Assembly (NCBI GenBank): GCA_964410325.1
Contig: CAYPFN010000009.1
Coordinates: forward strand, 6,411-70,410
Reading direction: 5' to 3'
Length of the DNA: 64,000 nt
Origin: CAAFZY01 sp964410325
GTDB taxonomy: Bacteria > Pseudomonadota > Alphaproteobacteria > RF32 > CAG-239
Positions 42,675 to 50,162 of the stretch are shown piece by piece. Under the pieces are notes generated by a model, which ran no database searches, was not told the DNA's origin, and was given only the letters and a program-made list of their open reading frames with translations. Within the stretch, counting starts at the first letter, position 1, and every line of letters begins with the position of its first letter. Made by a program: the position numbers and the translations under genes.

Positions 42675-43350
42675 TTTGGAAAATTCTTTTGCCTTTCCTT
42701 TGATGGTTGTGAAATCAGCGCGCAGCCGGCGGATAACCCTAAAGATAGACAGCAAAAAGAGGACGGCGGTTTTAACCATACCACCGCGTTGTTCCATAAA
42801 AAAAGCTTATACTTTTGTAAAGCAACATCAGGGATGGGTGGAAGAACATCTATTAAAGCTACCAAAGATGAAAGAATTTGCAAACGGCGATACTTTCAGT
42901 TTGTTTGCCCGCAAATTAACCATCTGCCATATGGATAATTCTCTGCGGGCAGCTGAAGAACAGGATAATCAGCTATATATTGGCGGCGATATAAAATTTT
43001 TACACCGTCGGGTAAAAGATTACATCATTAGGGAAGCCAAAAAAGAATTTTTGCGCCGCTCGCGGGAGATGGCGTCCAAACTAAACTGTCAGGTAAAAAG
43101 AGTGAGCATTAAAGACACTTCTTCACGCTGGGGTAGCTGCTCAAGTTTAAATAACATAAATTATAATTGGCGGATTGCCTTGGCGCCGGATTGCGTTATT
43201 GATTATCTGGTGGCTCATGAAGTATCGCATTTAAAACACCGCGATCATTCCAGAAATTTTTGGCGTTGCGTCAAAGAGCTTTATCCTGGTGCATCATTGG
43301 GACGTTCCTGGCTTAAGACGCATGGCGAAGAACTGTATCTTTACCGATAA
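42640..43350 (+). CDS. YgjP-like (DUF45/WLM) metallopeptidase
   Basis: Zinc peptidase family protein of 236 residues. It shows VKSARSRRITLKID and RWGSCSSLNNINYNWRIALAPDCVIDYLVAHEVSHLKHRDHSRNFW, where H-E-V-S-H is the zinc site and W-G-S-C-S the family signature. The cellular substrate is unknown. ATG 42640 lies inside the preceding gene and is the first Met that fits the family; the longer frame reads into copy 2. It is the last gene of the dnaB-led run. Confidence 0.85.
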   Translation: MKITLLTGQTYNLENSFAFPLMVVKSARSRRITLKIDSKKRTAVLTIPPRCSIKKAYTFVKQHQGWVEEHLLKLPKMKEFANGDTFSLFARKLTICHMDNSLRAAEEQDNQLYIGGDIKFLHRRVKDYIIREAKKEFLRRSREMASKLNCQVKRVSIKDTSSRWGSCSSLNNINYNWRIALAPDCVIDYLVAHEVSHLKHRDHSRNFWRCVKELYPGASLGRSWLKTHGEELYLYR

Positions 43351-43429
43351 AGAGGATAAAAAAGCGATTTACCCATAGATAAAAAGACAAGCCCCTGTAA
43401 ACCTGTTAGATTTTTATTTTTTTACTTTA

Positions 43430-43482
43430 GGCTCAATTATGATTAGCGTATGATTTATTGAGAGATTATTTCAACAAAATTG
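43430..43482 (+). repeat. Single end of a MITE-like repeat
   Basis: Begins GGCTCAATTATGATT and matches the right end (reverse complement) of the element at 54969-55122 over 53 bp with 4 mismatches. I find no opposite end in the next 450 bp and no 8-bp target duplication, so it is a truncated copy. Confidence 0.75.
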
Positions 43483-43523
43483 TTTAATAGAGTCAAAAAA
43501 ATATAAAAAATCTCTGGTTTTGA

Positions 43524-43637
43524 GATGATGGTTTAGATATTCGGAGCTATTATGATTATTTTGGTTCTGGGTATAGTGACAAATGGATTTTGGAAATTAG
43601 GGGAGTTGATATAGATGGCTATTTGATGCCACGATAA
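43524..43637 (+). pseudogene. Remnant of an unknown coding sequence
   Basis: An open stretch of 37 codons with protein-like composition (DDGLDIRSYYDYFGSGYSD, WILEIRGVDIDGYLMPR, stop). It has no start codon; an in-frame stop precedes it. It lies just inside the truncated repeat and just before a terminator, so it looks like the 3' end of a decayed gene. I do not recognise the family. Confidence 0.4.
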
Positions 43638-43658
43638 CTTTTATTCCGATAGGTACAA

Positions 43659-43700
43659 AACAAAAACCATTACAAATAAAACTTTGCAATGGTTTTTGTT
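43659..43700. terminator. Bidirectional terminator, 13-bp perfect stem
   Basis: AACAAAAACCATT (43659-43671) and AATGGTTTTTGTT (43688-43700) around a 16-nt loop. It lies at the stop of the minus-strand microgene at 43699 and downstream of the plus-strand remnant. Confidence 0.7.
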
Positions 43701-43800
43701 ATGAAGGAGACCAAAATAATAACCCAAAATTCTTATCGTCATCGGAAAAGTCAGAATAACGTAATTTAGACGTTTGTTCCATTAAGGAATAATAATTCAT
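43699..43800 (-). CDS. Possible 33-residue microprotein
   Basis: ATG-started frame on the minus strand, MNYYSLMEQTSKLRYSDF then SDDDKNFGLLFWSPS. The stop falls at the edge of a strong terminator. Upstream of the ATG are two operator-like dyads (43804-43841). The ribosome site is weak (AGG about 11 nt away). The arrangement promoter-operator-microgene-terminator supports a real unit, but the sequence is unknown and could also be a gene remnant. Confidence 0.35.
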   Translation of the reverse strand: MNYYSLMEQTSKLRYSDFSDDDKNFGLLFWSPS

Positions 43801-43803
43801 AAA

Positions 43804-43841
43804 GATAAAACCTATTTTATCATGTAAAAACCTGTTTTATC
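43804..43841. promoter_or_regulatory. Two operator-like dyad repeats, 20 bp apart
   Basis: GATAAAA-CCTA-TTTTATC at 43804-43821 and a second copy with an imperfect left arm (AAAACCTGTTTTATC) at 43827-43841. The 15-bp units start 20 bp apart, about two helical turns, the geometry of cooperative repressor sites. Confidence 0.4.
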
Positions 43842-43857
43842 GATAAATGTTTACCAT

Positions 43858-43887
43858 GATAACTTCTGTTTTGCATCAGAAGTTATC
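43858..43887. other. 11-bp perfect inverted repeat after pepA
   Basis: GATAACTTCTG, loop TTTTGCAT, CAGAAGTTATC, starting 11 bp beyond the pepA stop. There is no T-run on the minus strand, so it is a 3' stabilising hairpin or weak terminator rather than a classical one. Confidence 0.5.
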
Positions 43888-43897
43888 GTAGTAATTG

Positions 43898-45367
43898 TTA
43901 TAAATTTTTCATGATTTCATTAAACAGCCGCACGCCGAATCCGCTGGCGCCTTTCGGTGTAAGCGGTTTGGCCTTTTCAATCTTGTCCATACCGGCAATA
44001 TCCAAGTGCGCCCATTTAACATCTTTTTGTATAAAGCGTTGCAGGAAACACGCTGCAGTAATTGAGCCAGCATTGCGTCCATTGCTGATATTTTGCATAT
44101 CGGCAATGGCGGAATCTATCATTTTATCATATTCTTTGGTTAACGGCAGCTGCCAGACTTTTTCGGCAACGGTATTCCCCGCTTTGGAAATACTGTCGAT
44201 AAATGCTTGATTATTTCCCATAATACCAGCCATTTCGGAGCCGAGCGCGATCATAATGGCACCAGTAAGCGTGGCAATATCAATCACTTTTTTAACGCCG
44301 AATTGCTGTTGAATATACCATAGACAATCAGCCAAAACCAAACGTCCTTCAGCATCAGTATTGAGTATCTCAACCGTCTGCCCGGACATGGAACGGACAA
44401 TATCGCCCGGCCGCGTTGCAGACCCCGACGGCATGTTTTCAACCAAGCCGACAACACCGACAACGTTAACTGGAAGTTTCTGCAGAGCGGCGGTTTTCAT
44501 AGCGCCGACCACAGCTGCCGCCCCGGCCATATCCTGTTTCATATCCCCCATGCTGGCCGCGGGTTTTAAGGAGATGCCACCACTGTCAAAAGTGACGCCT
44601 TTGCCGACTAAACCTAAATCAAAAGTTTTGCGCTCCGTATTGCCAAACCATTTCATAACGACGATTCGCGGTGGATTGCAAGAACCTTGCGCCACCGATA
44701 AAGCCAGATTAAACTCTTTTTCTTTCATAACTTGGTCATCAATGATTTCAATTTCCAACCCCAGATATTCCAAACGCTTAATATCTTCGGCCATAATTGT
44801 CGGCGTCATATTGTTTGAAGGCTCATTCGTTAAATCTCGAGCATAGCGGACGCTGGTAGCCAAGGCTGAATATGGGGCATAGCCACTTTTATCAACAACC
44901 TTGCCACGCACGGCAAAAGAAACCGCTTCTAATTTCGGAAATTCTTCCGGTTTGCGCTTTGTCAGATATTTATCAAAGCGATAAGAAGACAGCTCAAAGC
45001 CAAGTGCTAAGTTATAAGCAGATTCGGCGCTTTTAAATTTTGCTCCTGCCGGTTTTTCGGCATAAACCGTTGCCGCAGAAACGTTTTTTAACTGATTATA
45101 TAAAATGCCGCCGGTTTTCTGCAAATCAACTGCTGTTGGTTTAGCCGGCACACCGATGCAGATAATTTTGCCTTTAGTTGTTGTAATGGCAAAACATTCT
45201 CCGGGTTTGCATTTGAAATTTTCCTGCGCGGCTGCGGTGCAAAGCAGATTGATTTCATCCGTATCCAAAAAATCCGCAAGATATGTTTTATTAATTTTTC
45301 CATACGCTAATACGGCTTTAGCTTCGCCACGTCGGGCTTTTTTATTACTGAAGATAATTTCCATCAT
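43898..45367 (-). CDS. pepA: Leucyl aminopeptidase PepA
   Basis: M17 family dizinc aminopeptidase of 489 residues. The C-terminal catalytic domain shows LVGKGVTFDSGGISLKP, DMAGAAAVVGAM and the diagnostic NTDAEGRLVLADCL. The metal ligands (Lys and Asp in KGVTFDSGG, Glu in NTDAEG) are present. The start ATG 45367 has AGGAG 6 nt upstream. It degrades peptides in the cytoplasm; some members also bind DNA. It is divergent from the nuclease-like gene. Confidence 0.95.
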   Translation of the reverse strand: MMEIIFSNKKARRGEAKAVLAYGKINKTYLADFLDTDEINLLCTAAAQENFKCKPGECFAITTTKGKIICIGVPAKPTAVDLQKTGGILYNQLKNVSAATVYAEKPAGAKFKSAESAYNLALGFELSSYRFDKYLTKRKPEEFPKLEAVSFAVRGKVVDKSGYAPYSALATSVRYARDLTNEPSNNMTPTIMAEDIKRLEYLGLEIEIIDDQVMKEKEFNLALSVAQGSCNPPRIVVMKWFGNTERKTFDLGLVGKGVTFDSGGISLKPAASMGDMKQDMAGAAAVVGAMKTAALQKLPVNVVGVVGLVENMPSGSATRPGDIVRSMSGQTVEILNTDAEGRLVLADCLWYIQQQFGVKKVIDIATLTGAIMIALGSEMAGIMGNNQAFIDSISKAGNTVAEKVWQLPLTKEYDKMIDSAIADMQNISNGRNAGSITAACFLQRFIQKDVKWAHLDIAGMDKIEKAKPLTPKGASGFGVRLFNEIMKNL

Positions 45368-45447
45368 TTTTTACTCCTGTTAATCATTATTTTTAAAGAT
45401 ATAATGCATCGAAAACAATAATAAAATGCTAATTTTTTAAATTGTTA

Positions 45448-45476
45448 TAGACAAAGGAAAATTTTCATAATACAAT
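45448..45476 (+). promoter_or_regulatory. Sigma-70 promoter of the nuclease/immunity operon
   Basis: TAGACA (45448-45453), 17-bp spacer, TACAAT (45471-45476), one mismatch to consensus in each box. The predicted transcript begins about 37 bp before the ATG at 45520. Confidence 0.6.
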
Positions 45477-45519
45477 TTAGACAAAACAGATAAAACAAAT
45501 AATAAGAAAAAGGTTCAAA

Positions 45520-47040
45520 ATGGAAATCAAAGGTAGCAAATATGCACACAAGCAAATAATGAAAAACAATAAAAACTCCCAGCCACATGTATCAAGATTT
45601 ACATTTGTGGAAGACGGAAGGTTTTTAGACGTTATTTATAATGATACGGATTTTCTTGATATTTTTAACAGCCTTCCATTGCCGGATCAGATTAAAGCTT
45701 ACCGCATTTTAAAAAATCTGTCGAAACAAAATGATGATAAGCACCTTTCGGCAAGCGATAAACAACTTGCCACGGTATCTTTACACAAATTAGAAGCAAT
45801 CAATAAATCAGCGGGATTAAAGATTGATGAAAAACAACATTATCCTTTAAGCGCGAACGAATTGCATATTATTCGGATGGATTGCTACGGAGCAATCAAT
45901 ATCCAGCCCCCCTATCAGCTGAGTTGTTTTTATAAAAACCTGATCCACCATCCACTGCCACAGAAACAACAGTTAAAAAATTATGATCTTAATGATGCGC
46001 CAAGTTGGCAGCTTTTTAGACAATTTTCCAGTTTTCGCACCATTGAGCCTGCCGTTAAACATTACTTGTGGCAGAAGTGTATTGATCCTCAAATTTTGCA
46101 GCTCATGGATGTGCGAGATTTTTCCGACTTGTTATTTAAAACATTTCGCAAAGATGAAAAACAAACGAAAGTTTTCTTTTCTGAAAAAGGAACGCCGCGT
46201 AATAATTTTGTTAAAGCTTTAGAACGCAAATTCGGTCGGCAGATAGCAGAAATTTTACGTCGCGAGAAACTTGATGAACGTTACATTCAGTCTTTGTTAA
46301 ACGCTATGCGGATGTTTGGTAAGACAGATATCGGAAATCTGATTATCATGGAAACACATTTTACGCCGAAAGTGTTGACAGATTTACAGAAAGCTGGCAT
46401 TAACACGGAAACATATCAGATTGGAGAGAAGATTCCGTTAGGGTTAGTGGAAAATTTAATTAATGCTGATCAAGGAGACCTGCTGGCTGCCCGTGATGAA
46501 ACAGGCGCTGTACTTCAAAAGAATAGTTTTCCGTCTTTTCAGGTTCATCATATTAATGCGATTGTCGAAAGCGGTGAGCTGGCGAATATTGTCAGTGTTA
46601 ATTACCGTAATAATTATCTGTTGTTGCCTGCGGATTTGCATTGCCATGTTTTCCATGGTTTTGATAGATTAATTGTTTCCGGAAAAAAAGAAGCTTATAG
46701 CCGTCGTCTGGAGCTGCTTAATAAAAACATCACCTTTATGTATGGTTTTCGGAAAGATCAGCAGATTGAATATGACTGGACTAAATCTAAGAGTTTCCGT
46801 AAACAAGAGGAAGAAGATAATCGGTATACTGTTTCTTATGAAGAAATAAGGGCGCGTTTGGCAGAAAACCGCATGCGCTATATGAATAACAGCAGATCCG
46901 TAGAATTTGACGTTGACAGTGTTGTGCAGATTATCCGTCATAAAAAAGCTCTCGATTCATCAAAAAATAAAAACCGCAAACACGTATCTGCAAACACAAT
47001 GCTAAAAAATTTCAAAAAAATGAAAGCTAAAGATAAATGA
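45520..47040 (+). CDS. Unknown protein with HNH-like nuclease motif (putative toxin)
   Basis: Protein of 506 residues with no signal peptide or membrane helix. I do not recognise residues 1-330, which are charged and helical. Residues 340-381 read QVHHIN ... NNYLLLPADLHCHVFHGFD, an HNH/LHH-like pattern: His343/His344, Asn364/Asn365 and His374/376/379. The C-terminal 100 residues are basic. AAGG lies 6 nt before the ATG. The stop overlaps the next start by 4 bp, and that gene is SUKH-like, the immunity family typical of nuclease toxins. I infer a nuclease toxin or defence effector. Restriction or housekeeping nuclease roles are alternatives. Confidence 0.55.
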   Translation: MEIKGSKYAHKQIMKNNKNSQPHVSRFTFVEDGRFLDVIYNDTDFLDIFNSLPLPDQIKAYRILKNLSKQNDDKHLSASDKQLATVSLHKLEAINKSAGLKIDEKQHYPLSANELHIIRMDCYGAINIQPPYQLSCFYKNLIHHPLPQKQQLKNYDLNDAPSWQLFRQFSSFRTIEPAVKHYLWQKCIDPQILQLMDVRDFSDLLFKTFRKDEKQTKVFFSEKGTPRNNFVKALERKFGRQIAEILRREKLDERYIQSLLNAMRMFGKTDIGNLIIMETHFTPKVLTDLQKAGINTETYQIGEKIPLGLVENLINADQGDLLAARDETGAVLQKNSFPSFQVHHINAIVESGELANIVSVNYRNNYLLLPADLHCHVFHGFDRLIVSGKKEAYSRRLELLNKNITFMYGFRKDQQIEYDWTKSKSFRKQEEEDNRYTVSYEEIRARLAENRMRYMNNSRSVEFDVDSVVQIIRHKKALDSSKNKNRKHVSANTMLKNFKKMKAKDK

Positions 47041-47459
47041 TGGATGAATTTTTAGAATTTTTAGCACAAAACAAATATATTGAGCGGGAAAATCCGCTTG
47101 ATGTCAAAGATATTATAAAAGCCCAGAAAACTTTGGTGCACGACGGTTTTCCTTTTCTACCAACGGAATTTTTGGAATTTCTGCGCCATTATAACGGCAT
47201 AAAAGCGCAGGATTCGGCGGTGTTAGGCATTCCACCACTTAAAAATCCTGAATTGGATATTAGAAATTTTAACCGCGAGTTCAATGCTACTCCGGAAAAC
47301 GTTATTTTAGGTTATGATGATTTCAGCTTTTTAATTTATAATCATCAAAACAATGTTTATCAATTAGTTGACAAGACCGGAACAATGGTGTTAGAAGAAT
47401 TCTTCGAAGGTGAACTCGGATATGCCCTGAATATGGTTTTACATATTGATGAAGAATAA
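47037..47459 (+). CDS. SUKH (SMI1/KNR4)-like immunity protein
   Basis: Protein of 140 residues with the SUKH outline. The N-terminal helix is followed by FPFLPTEFLEFLRHYNGI (residues 38-55), the core L-P-x-x-x-x-x-F-L-x-x-x-N-G motif. Then come VILGYDDFSFLIYN and a final strand-helix unit ending in ALNMVLHI. SUKH proteins are found mostly as immunity partners of nuclease toxins in bacteria. ATG 47037 overlaps the upstream stop by 4 bp; ATG 47040 is an alternative. Its 3' end overlaps the sua5 start by 11 bp. Confidence 0.65.
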   Translation: MMDEFLEFLAQNKYIERENPLDVKDIIKAQKTLVHDGFPFLPTEFLEFLRHYNGIKAQDSAVLGIPPLKNPELDIRNFNREFNATPENVILGYDDFSFLIYNHQNNVYQLVDKTGTMVLEEFFEGELGYALNMVLHIDEE

Positions 47460-48399
47460 TATATATCCAGATACAGCTGAAAATATTGCCAAAGCCGCAA
47501 TAACCATTAAAAATGGTGGCTTGGTTGCTTTTCCGACTGAAACAGTTTACGGCTTAGGAGCGAATGTATATGATGCCAAAGCCGTAGCTTCAATTTATGC
47601 CGCTAAAGGGCGTCCGGCCTTTAATCCGCTGATTTCGCATATTGCCGAAAAAGATTTTTTACGAGAATATGCAGTTGTAGATGAAAGAGTTTTAGCGCTT
47701 GCCGATAAATTCTGGCCCGGTCCGTTGACATTCGTTTTAAAGCGCATGGAAGAGAACCCCTCTTTAGATTTGGCGTGCGCCGGTTTACGAACAATAACGG
47801 TCAGAATGCCGGCTCATCATACGGCGCTGGCTTTGATAAAAAAATCCGGCGTACCGATTGTTGCGCCTTCAGCCAACCGCTCGCAGACAATCAGCCCGAC
47901 TTCGGCAGCTCATGTGGCTGACAGCCTGGGCGATAAAGTGGATGTAATTTTAGATGGCGGTTCCTGCCGGGTAGGGGTAGAATCTACCATTATAGATTTA
48001 ACAGGTGAAAATGTTGTGTTGTTGCGCGCTGGTGGTGTGGCTTTAGAGGATTTAGAACAGTTTTTGGGTCAAAAAGTGTTAGTTTCGCACGGTAATCCGG
48101 ATATGCCGTCTTCTCCCGGACAAATGCTTAAGCACTATGCGCCAAGTCATGCTTTTCGGATTAATGCCTTAAGCCGTGAATCGGGAGAGTTTTTTATCGG
48201 TTTCGGCGCCGTGGCGGATTGCGATTTGAATTTGAGTCCTGAAGGCGATTTATGCGAAGCGGCGGCTAATTTGTTTGCGTATATGCGTTTAGCCGATTCC
48301 CAGGAAAAATATTCAAAAATTGCCATGTCGCCTATTCCGTCAGAGGGGCTTGGCTTGGCGATTAATGACCGTATCAAGCGGGCTGCTTATAAAAAATAG
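47449..48399 (+). CDS. sua5: L-threonylcarbamoyladenylate synthase (Sua5 type)
   Basis: Makes the carbamoyl-adenylate used for the t6A37 modification of ANN-decoding tRNAs. It shows GGLVAFPTETVYGLGANVYD, the K-x-R motif in AAKGRPAFNPLI, ADKFWPGPLTFVL, TITVRMPAH, PSANRS and ESTIIDL. A Sua5 C-terminal domain is present after a linker (SPGQMLKHYAP), giving 316 residues. ATG 47449 overlaps the SUKH stop. It is a core gene, so the toxin-immunity pair appears inserted ahead of it. Confidence 0.95.
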   Translation: MKNNIYPDTAENIAKAAITIKNGGLVAFPTETVYGLGANVYDAKAVASIYAAKGRPAFNPLISHIAEKDFLREYAVVDERVLALADKFWPGPLTFVLKRMEENPSLDLACAGLRTITVRMPAHHTALALIKKSGVPIVAPSANRSQTISPTSAAHVADSLGDKVDVILDGGSCRVGVESTIIDLTGENVVLLRAGGVALEDLEQFLGQKVLVSHGNPDMPSSPGQMLKHYAPSHAFRINALSRESGEFFIGFGAVADCDLNLSPEGDLCEAAANLFAYMRLADSQEKYSKIAMSPIPSEGLGLAINDRIKRAAYKK

Positions 48400-48406
48400 T
48401 CTAACA

Positions 48407-48434
48407 TTGACTTTTTAATTTTAAGGGCTAGGAT
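48407..48434 (+). promoter_or_regulatory. Putative promoter for the hydrogenase leader
   Basis: TTGACT (48407-48412), 16-bp spacer, TAGGAT (48429-48434). If used, it gives a leader of about 250 nt before the hydrogenase. Confidence 0.4.
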
Positions 48435-48693
48435 CCTTTCCTAATCATTATTAACATAAGCAAGGTGTTTACGGTCTGGATTTGTAGATGTGGTTTTCAA
48501 AAAGGAAAACCTTGTGTACATGCGTAAAAGAATGCGACTACGGCGGTAAATACGGAAAAAGGCTGATGAGCGCAGGGATTTTTAGCCTTAAAGCTTGTGC
48601 TAGCTGGTTTTTTCCTGCTTGCTTTTTTAAATGTATGCCGTTATAGTAAAGCGAATTTTTGTCTTAACTGTTTTTAAGAAAGGTACAGTTTTT
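48435..48693 (+). other. Long structured leader before the hydrogenase
   Basis: No gene is visible. Hairpins seen are GGTTTTC/GGAAAACC (48493-48513 region) and AAGGCT...AGCCTT (48560-48592 region), followed by a T-run at 48622-48629. It fits no riboswitch class I know. The ribosome site AAAGG before ATG 48694 is rather distant (11 nt). Confidence 0.35.
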
Positions 48694-50145
48694 ATGCTGA
48701 CAGCGAAAAATAACGTTACAGCCATGCGTTTAAATGTTTTAACTAAGGTCGTCGAAAGTTTTTTACATAATTTTAAAGATATTGACACATTGCCAGAGAT
48801 TTTGGCTCCCGATGACACAAAGGCGGTACGCGGTTCAAAACAAAAAGATCGGCAAATTTTAAAAGAACAAATTGTTTCGGTCTTGGGATTTACGCCAGAA
48901 AAAGAAGATTTTTCCCATCCGCTGTCAGATTTTGCCGCCCAGTCTTTGAAACGTTCGGAAGCGCCTGTGGCAACAATTTCAGTTTTGCCGTCCGCCTGCA
49001 TGGCCTGCATAAAAACTCGTTTTACGGTTACGGAAATGTGCCGTGGCTGCGTGGCACGTCCATGTGAGGTAAACTGTCCGAAAAAAGCGATTACGGTTGA
49101 GGATAAAGCATCCATCCATCAGGAAAACTGCATAAAGTGCGGCATGTGTGCCAATGTCTGCCCTTATGGCGCTATTAATAAAGCGCCGGTGCCCTGCGAA
49201 GATGCATGTCCAACCGGAGCTATTGCCAAAGACGAGAATGGTTTTGAACATATTGATTATAACAAATGCGTTTCCTGTGGAAAATGTTTGGTTTCTTGTC
49301 CGTTTGGCGCTATTGTTTACAATTCTCAGATTATTGATGTCCTAAATCAGGTTAAAAATTCCGCCAGGCCGGTCGTGGCAATGTTGGCGCCAGCGGTTGT
49401 TGGTCAGTTTGGCAACGATATCGGCAAAGTTATTACGGCTTTTAAACAATTAGGTTTTGCCGAAGTGGTGGAAGTCGCCGAAGGCGCCGATGTAACCACC
49501 CGTAAAGAAGCTGCTGAATTTATAGAGCGCATGAATGAAGGCAAAACTTTTATGACGACTTCCTGCTGTTCGGCATGGTTTAAGGCCGCAGAAGTGATTG
49601 TGCCAGAATTGCAGCCTTATGTTTCCAGCACCAAGACGCCCATGTATTATATTGCTGAAATTGTTAAAAAACGTCATCCGGAATGTTTGACGGTATTTGT
49701 CGGGCCATGCCTAGCCAAACGGATTGAAGCTGAAAAAAATCCGAATGTTGATTATGTGTTGGTTTTTGAGGAAATGCAGGCAATTTTAGCTGGCAGTGGC
49801 ATCAATGTTGCCACTTGCGAAAGCACTAAATTTGAGCATACGGCTTCCGCGCAAGGGCGGCTTTATCCAGTTACCGGAGGCGTGGCCAGTGCTGTGGCGC
49901 ATCTGGTGGGCGATGACAGCCTTTGTCGCAAAGAAACAATAGACGGACTCAATAAAGAAGCTTTCCGCAAACTTAAAATGTATGCGGCCAAAAATAGCGC
50001 CGGCAATTTTAATCTTGTGGAAGTAATGTGTTGTGAAGGTGGTTGCGTTGGTGGCCCGGGCTGTATGGTCGGGGCTAAAAAATCAGCGGCTTTAGTTGAT
50101 GTTTATGTTAAACAAAGTCCGGATATTAAAACATTGCAGGACTAA
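48694..50145 (+). CDS. Monomeric [FeFe] hydrogenase, group B-like
   Basis: Fe-S protein of 483 residues. The N-terminal ferredoxin-like part has four Cys clusters (CMACIKTRF, MCRGCVARPCEVNCPKKAI, CIKCGMCANVCPYGAI, CVSCGKCLVSCPFGAI). The H-cluster motifs are TSCCSAW (about residue 289), GPCLAKRIEAE (about 337) and EVMCCEGGCVGGPGC (about 445). They differ from group A (TSCCPGW, MPCTAKK) and match the group B pattern. Expected to oxidise or evolve H2 with ferredoxin; some members may be sensory. HydEFG maturases are not in the window. ATG 48694 is preferred over the earlier frame opening. Confidence 0.88.
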   Translation: MLTAKNNVTAMRLNVLTKVVESFLHNFKDIDTLPEILAPDDTKAVRGSKQKDRQILKEQIVSVLGFTPEKEDFSHPLSDFAAQSLKRSEAPVATISVLPSACMACIKTRFTVTEMCRGCVARPCEVNCPKKAITVEDKASIHQENCIKCGMCANVCPYGAINKAPVPCEDACPTGAIAKDENGFEHIDYNKCVSCGKCLVSCPFGAIVYNSQIIDVLNQVKNSARPVVAMLAPAVVGQFGNDIGKVITAFKQLGFAEVVEVAEGADVTTRKEAAEFIERMNEGKTFMTTSCCSAWFKAAEVIVPELQPYVSSTKTPMYYIAEIVKKRHPECLTVFVGPCLAKRIEAEKNPNVDYVLVFEEMQAILAGSGINVATCESTKFEHTASAQGRLYPVTGGVASAVAHLVGDDSLCRKETIDGLNKEAFRKLKMYAAKNSAGNFNLVEVMCCEGGCVGGPGCMVGAKKSAALVDVYVKQSPDIKTLQD

Positions 50146-50162
50146 AATCTGGCATTTCGGAA

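Noticed and set aside
43430..43900. A complete second MITE copy beside pepA
   Set aside because: Only one end is found; no opposite inverted end and no flanking 8-bp duplication could be located.
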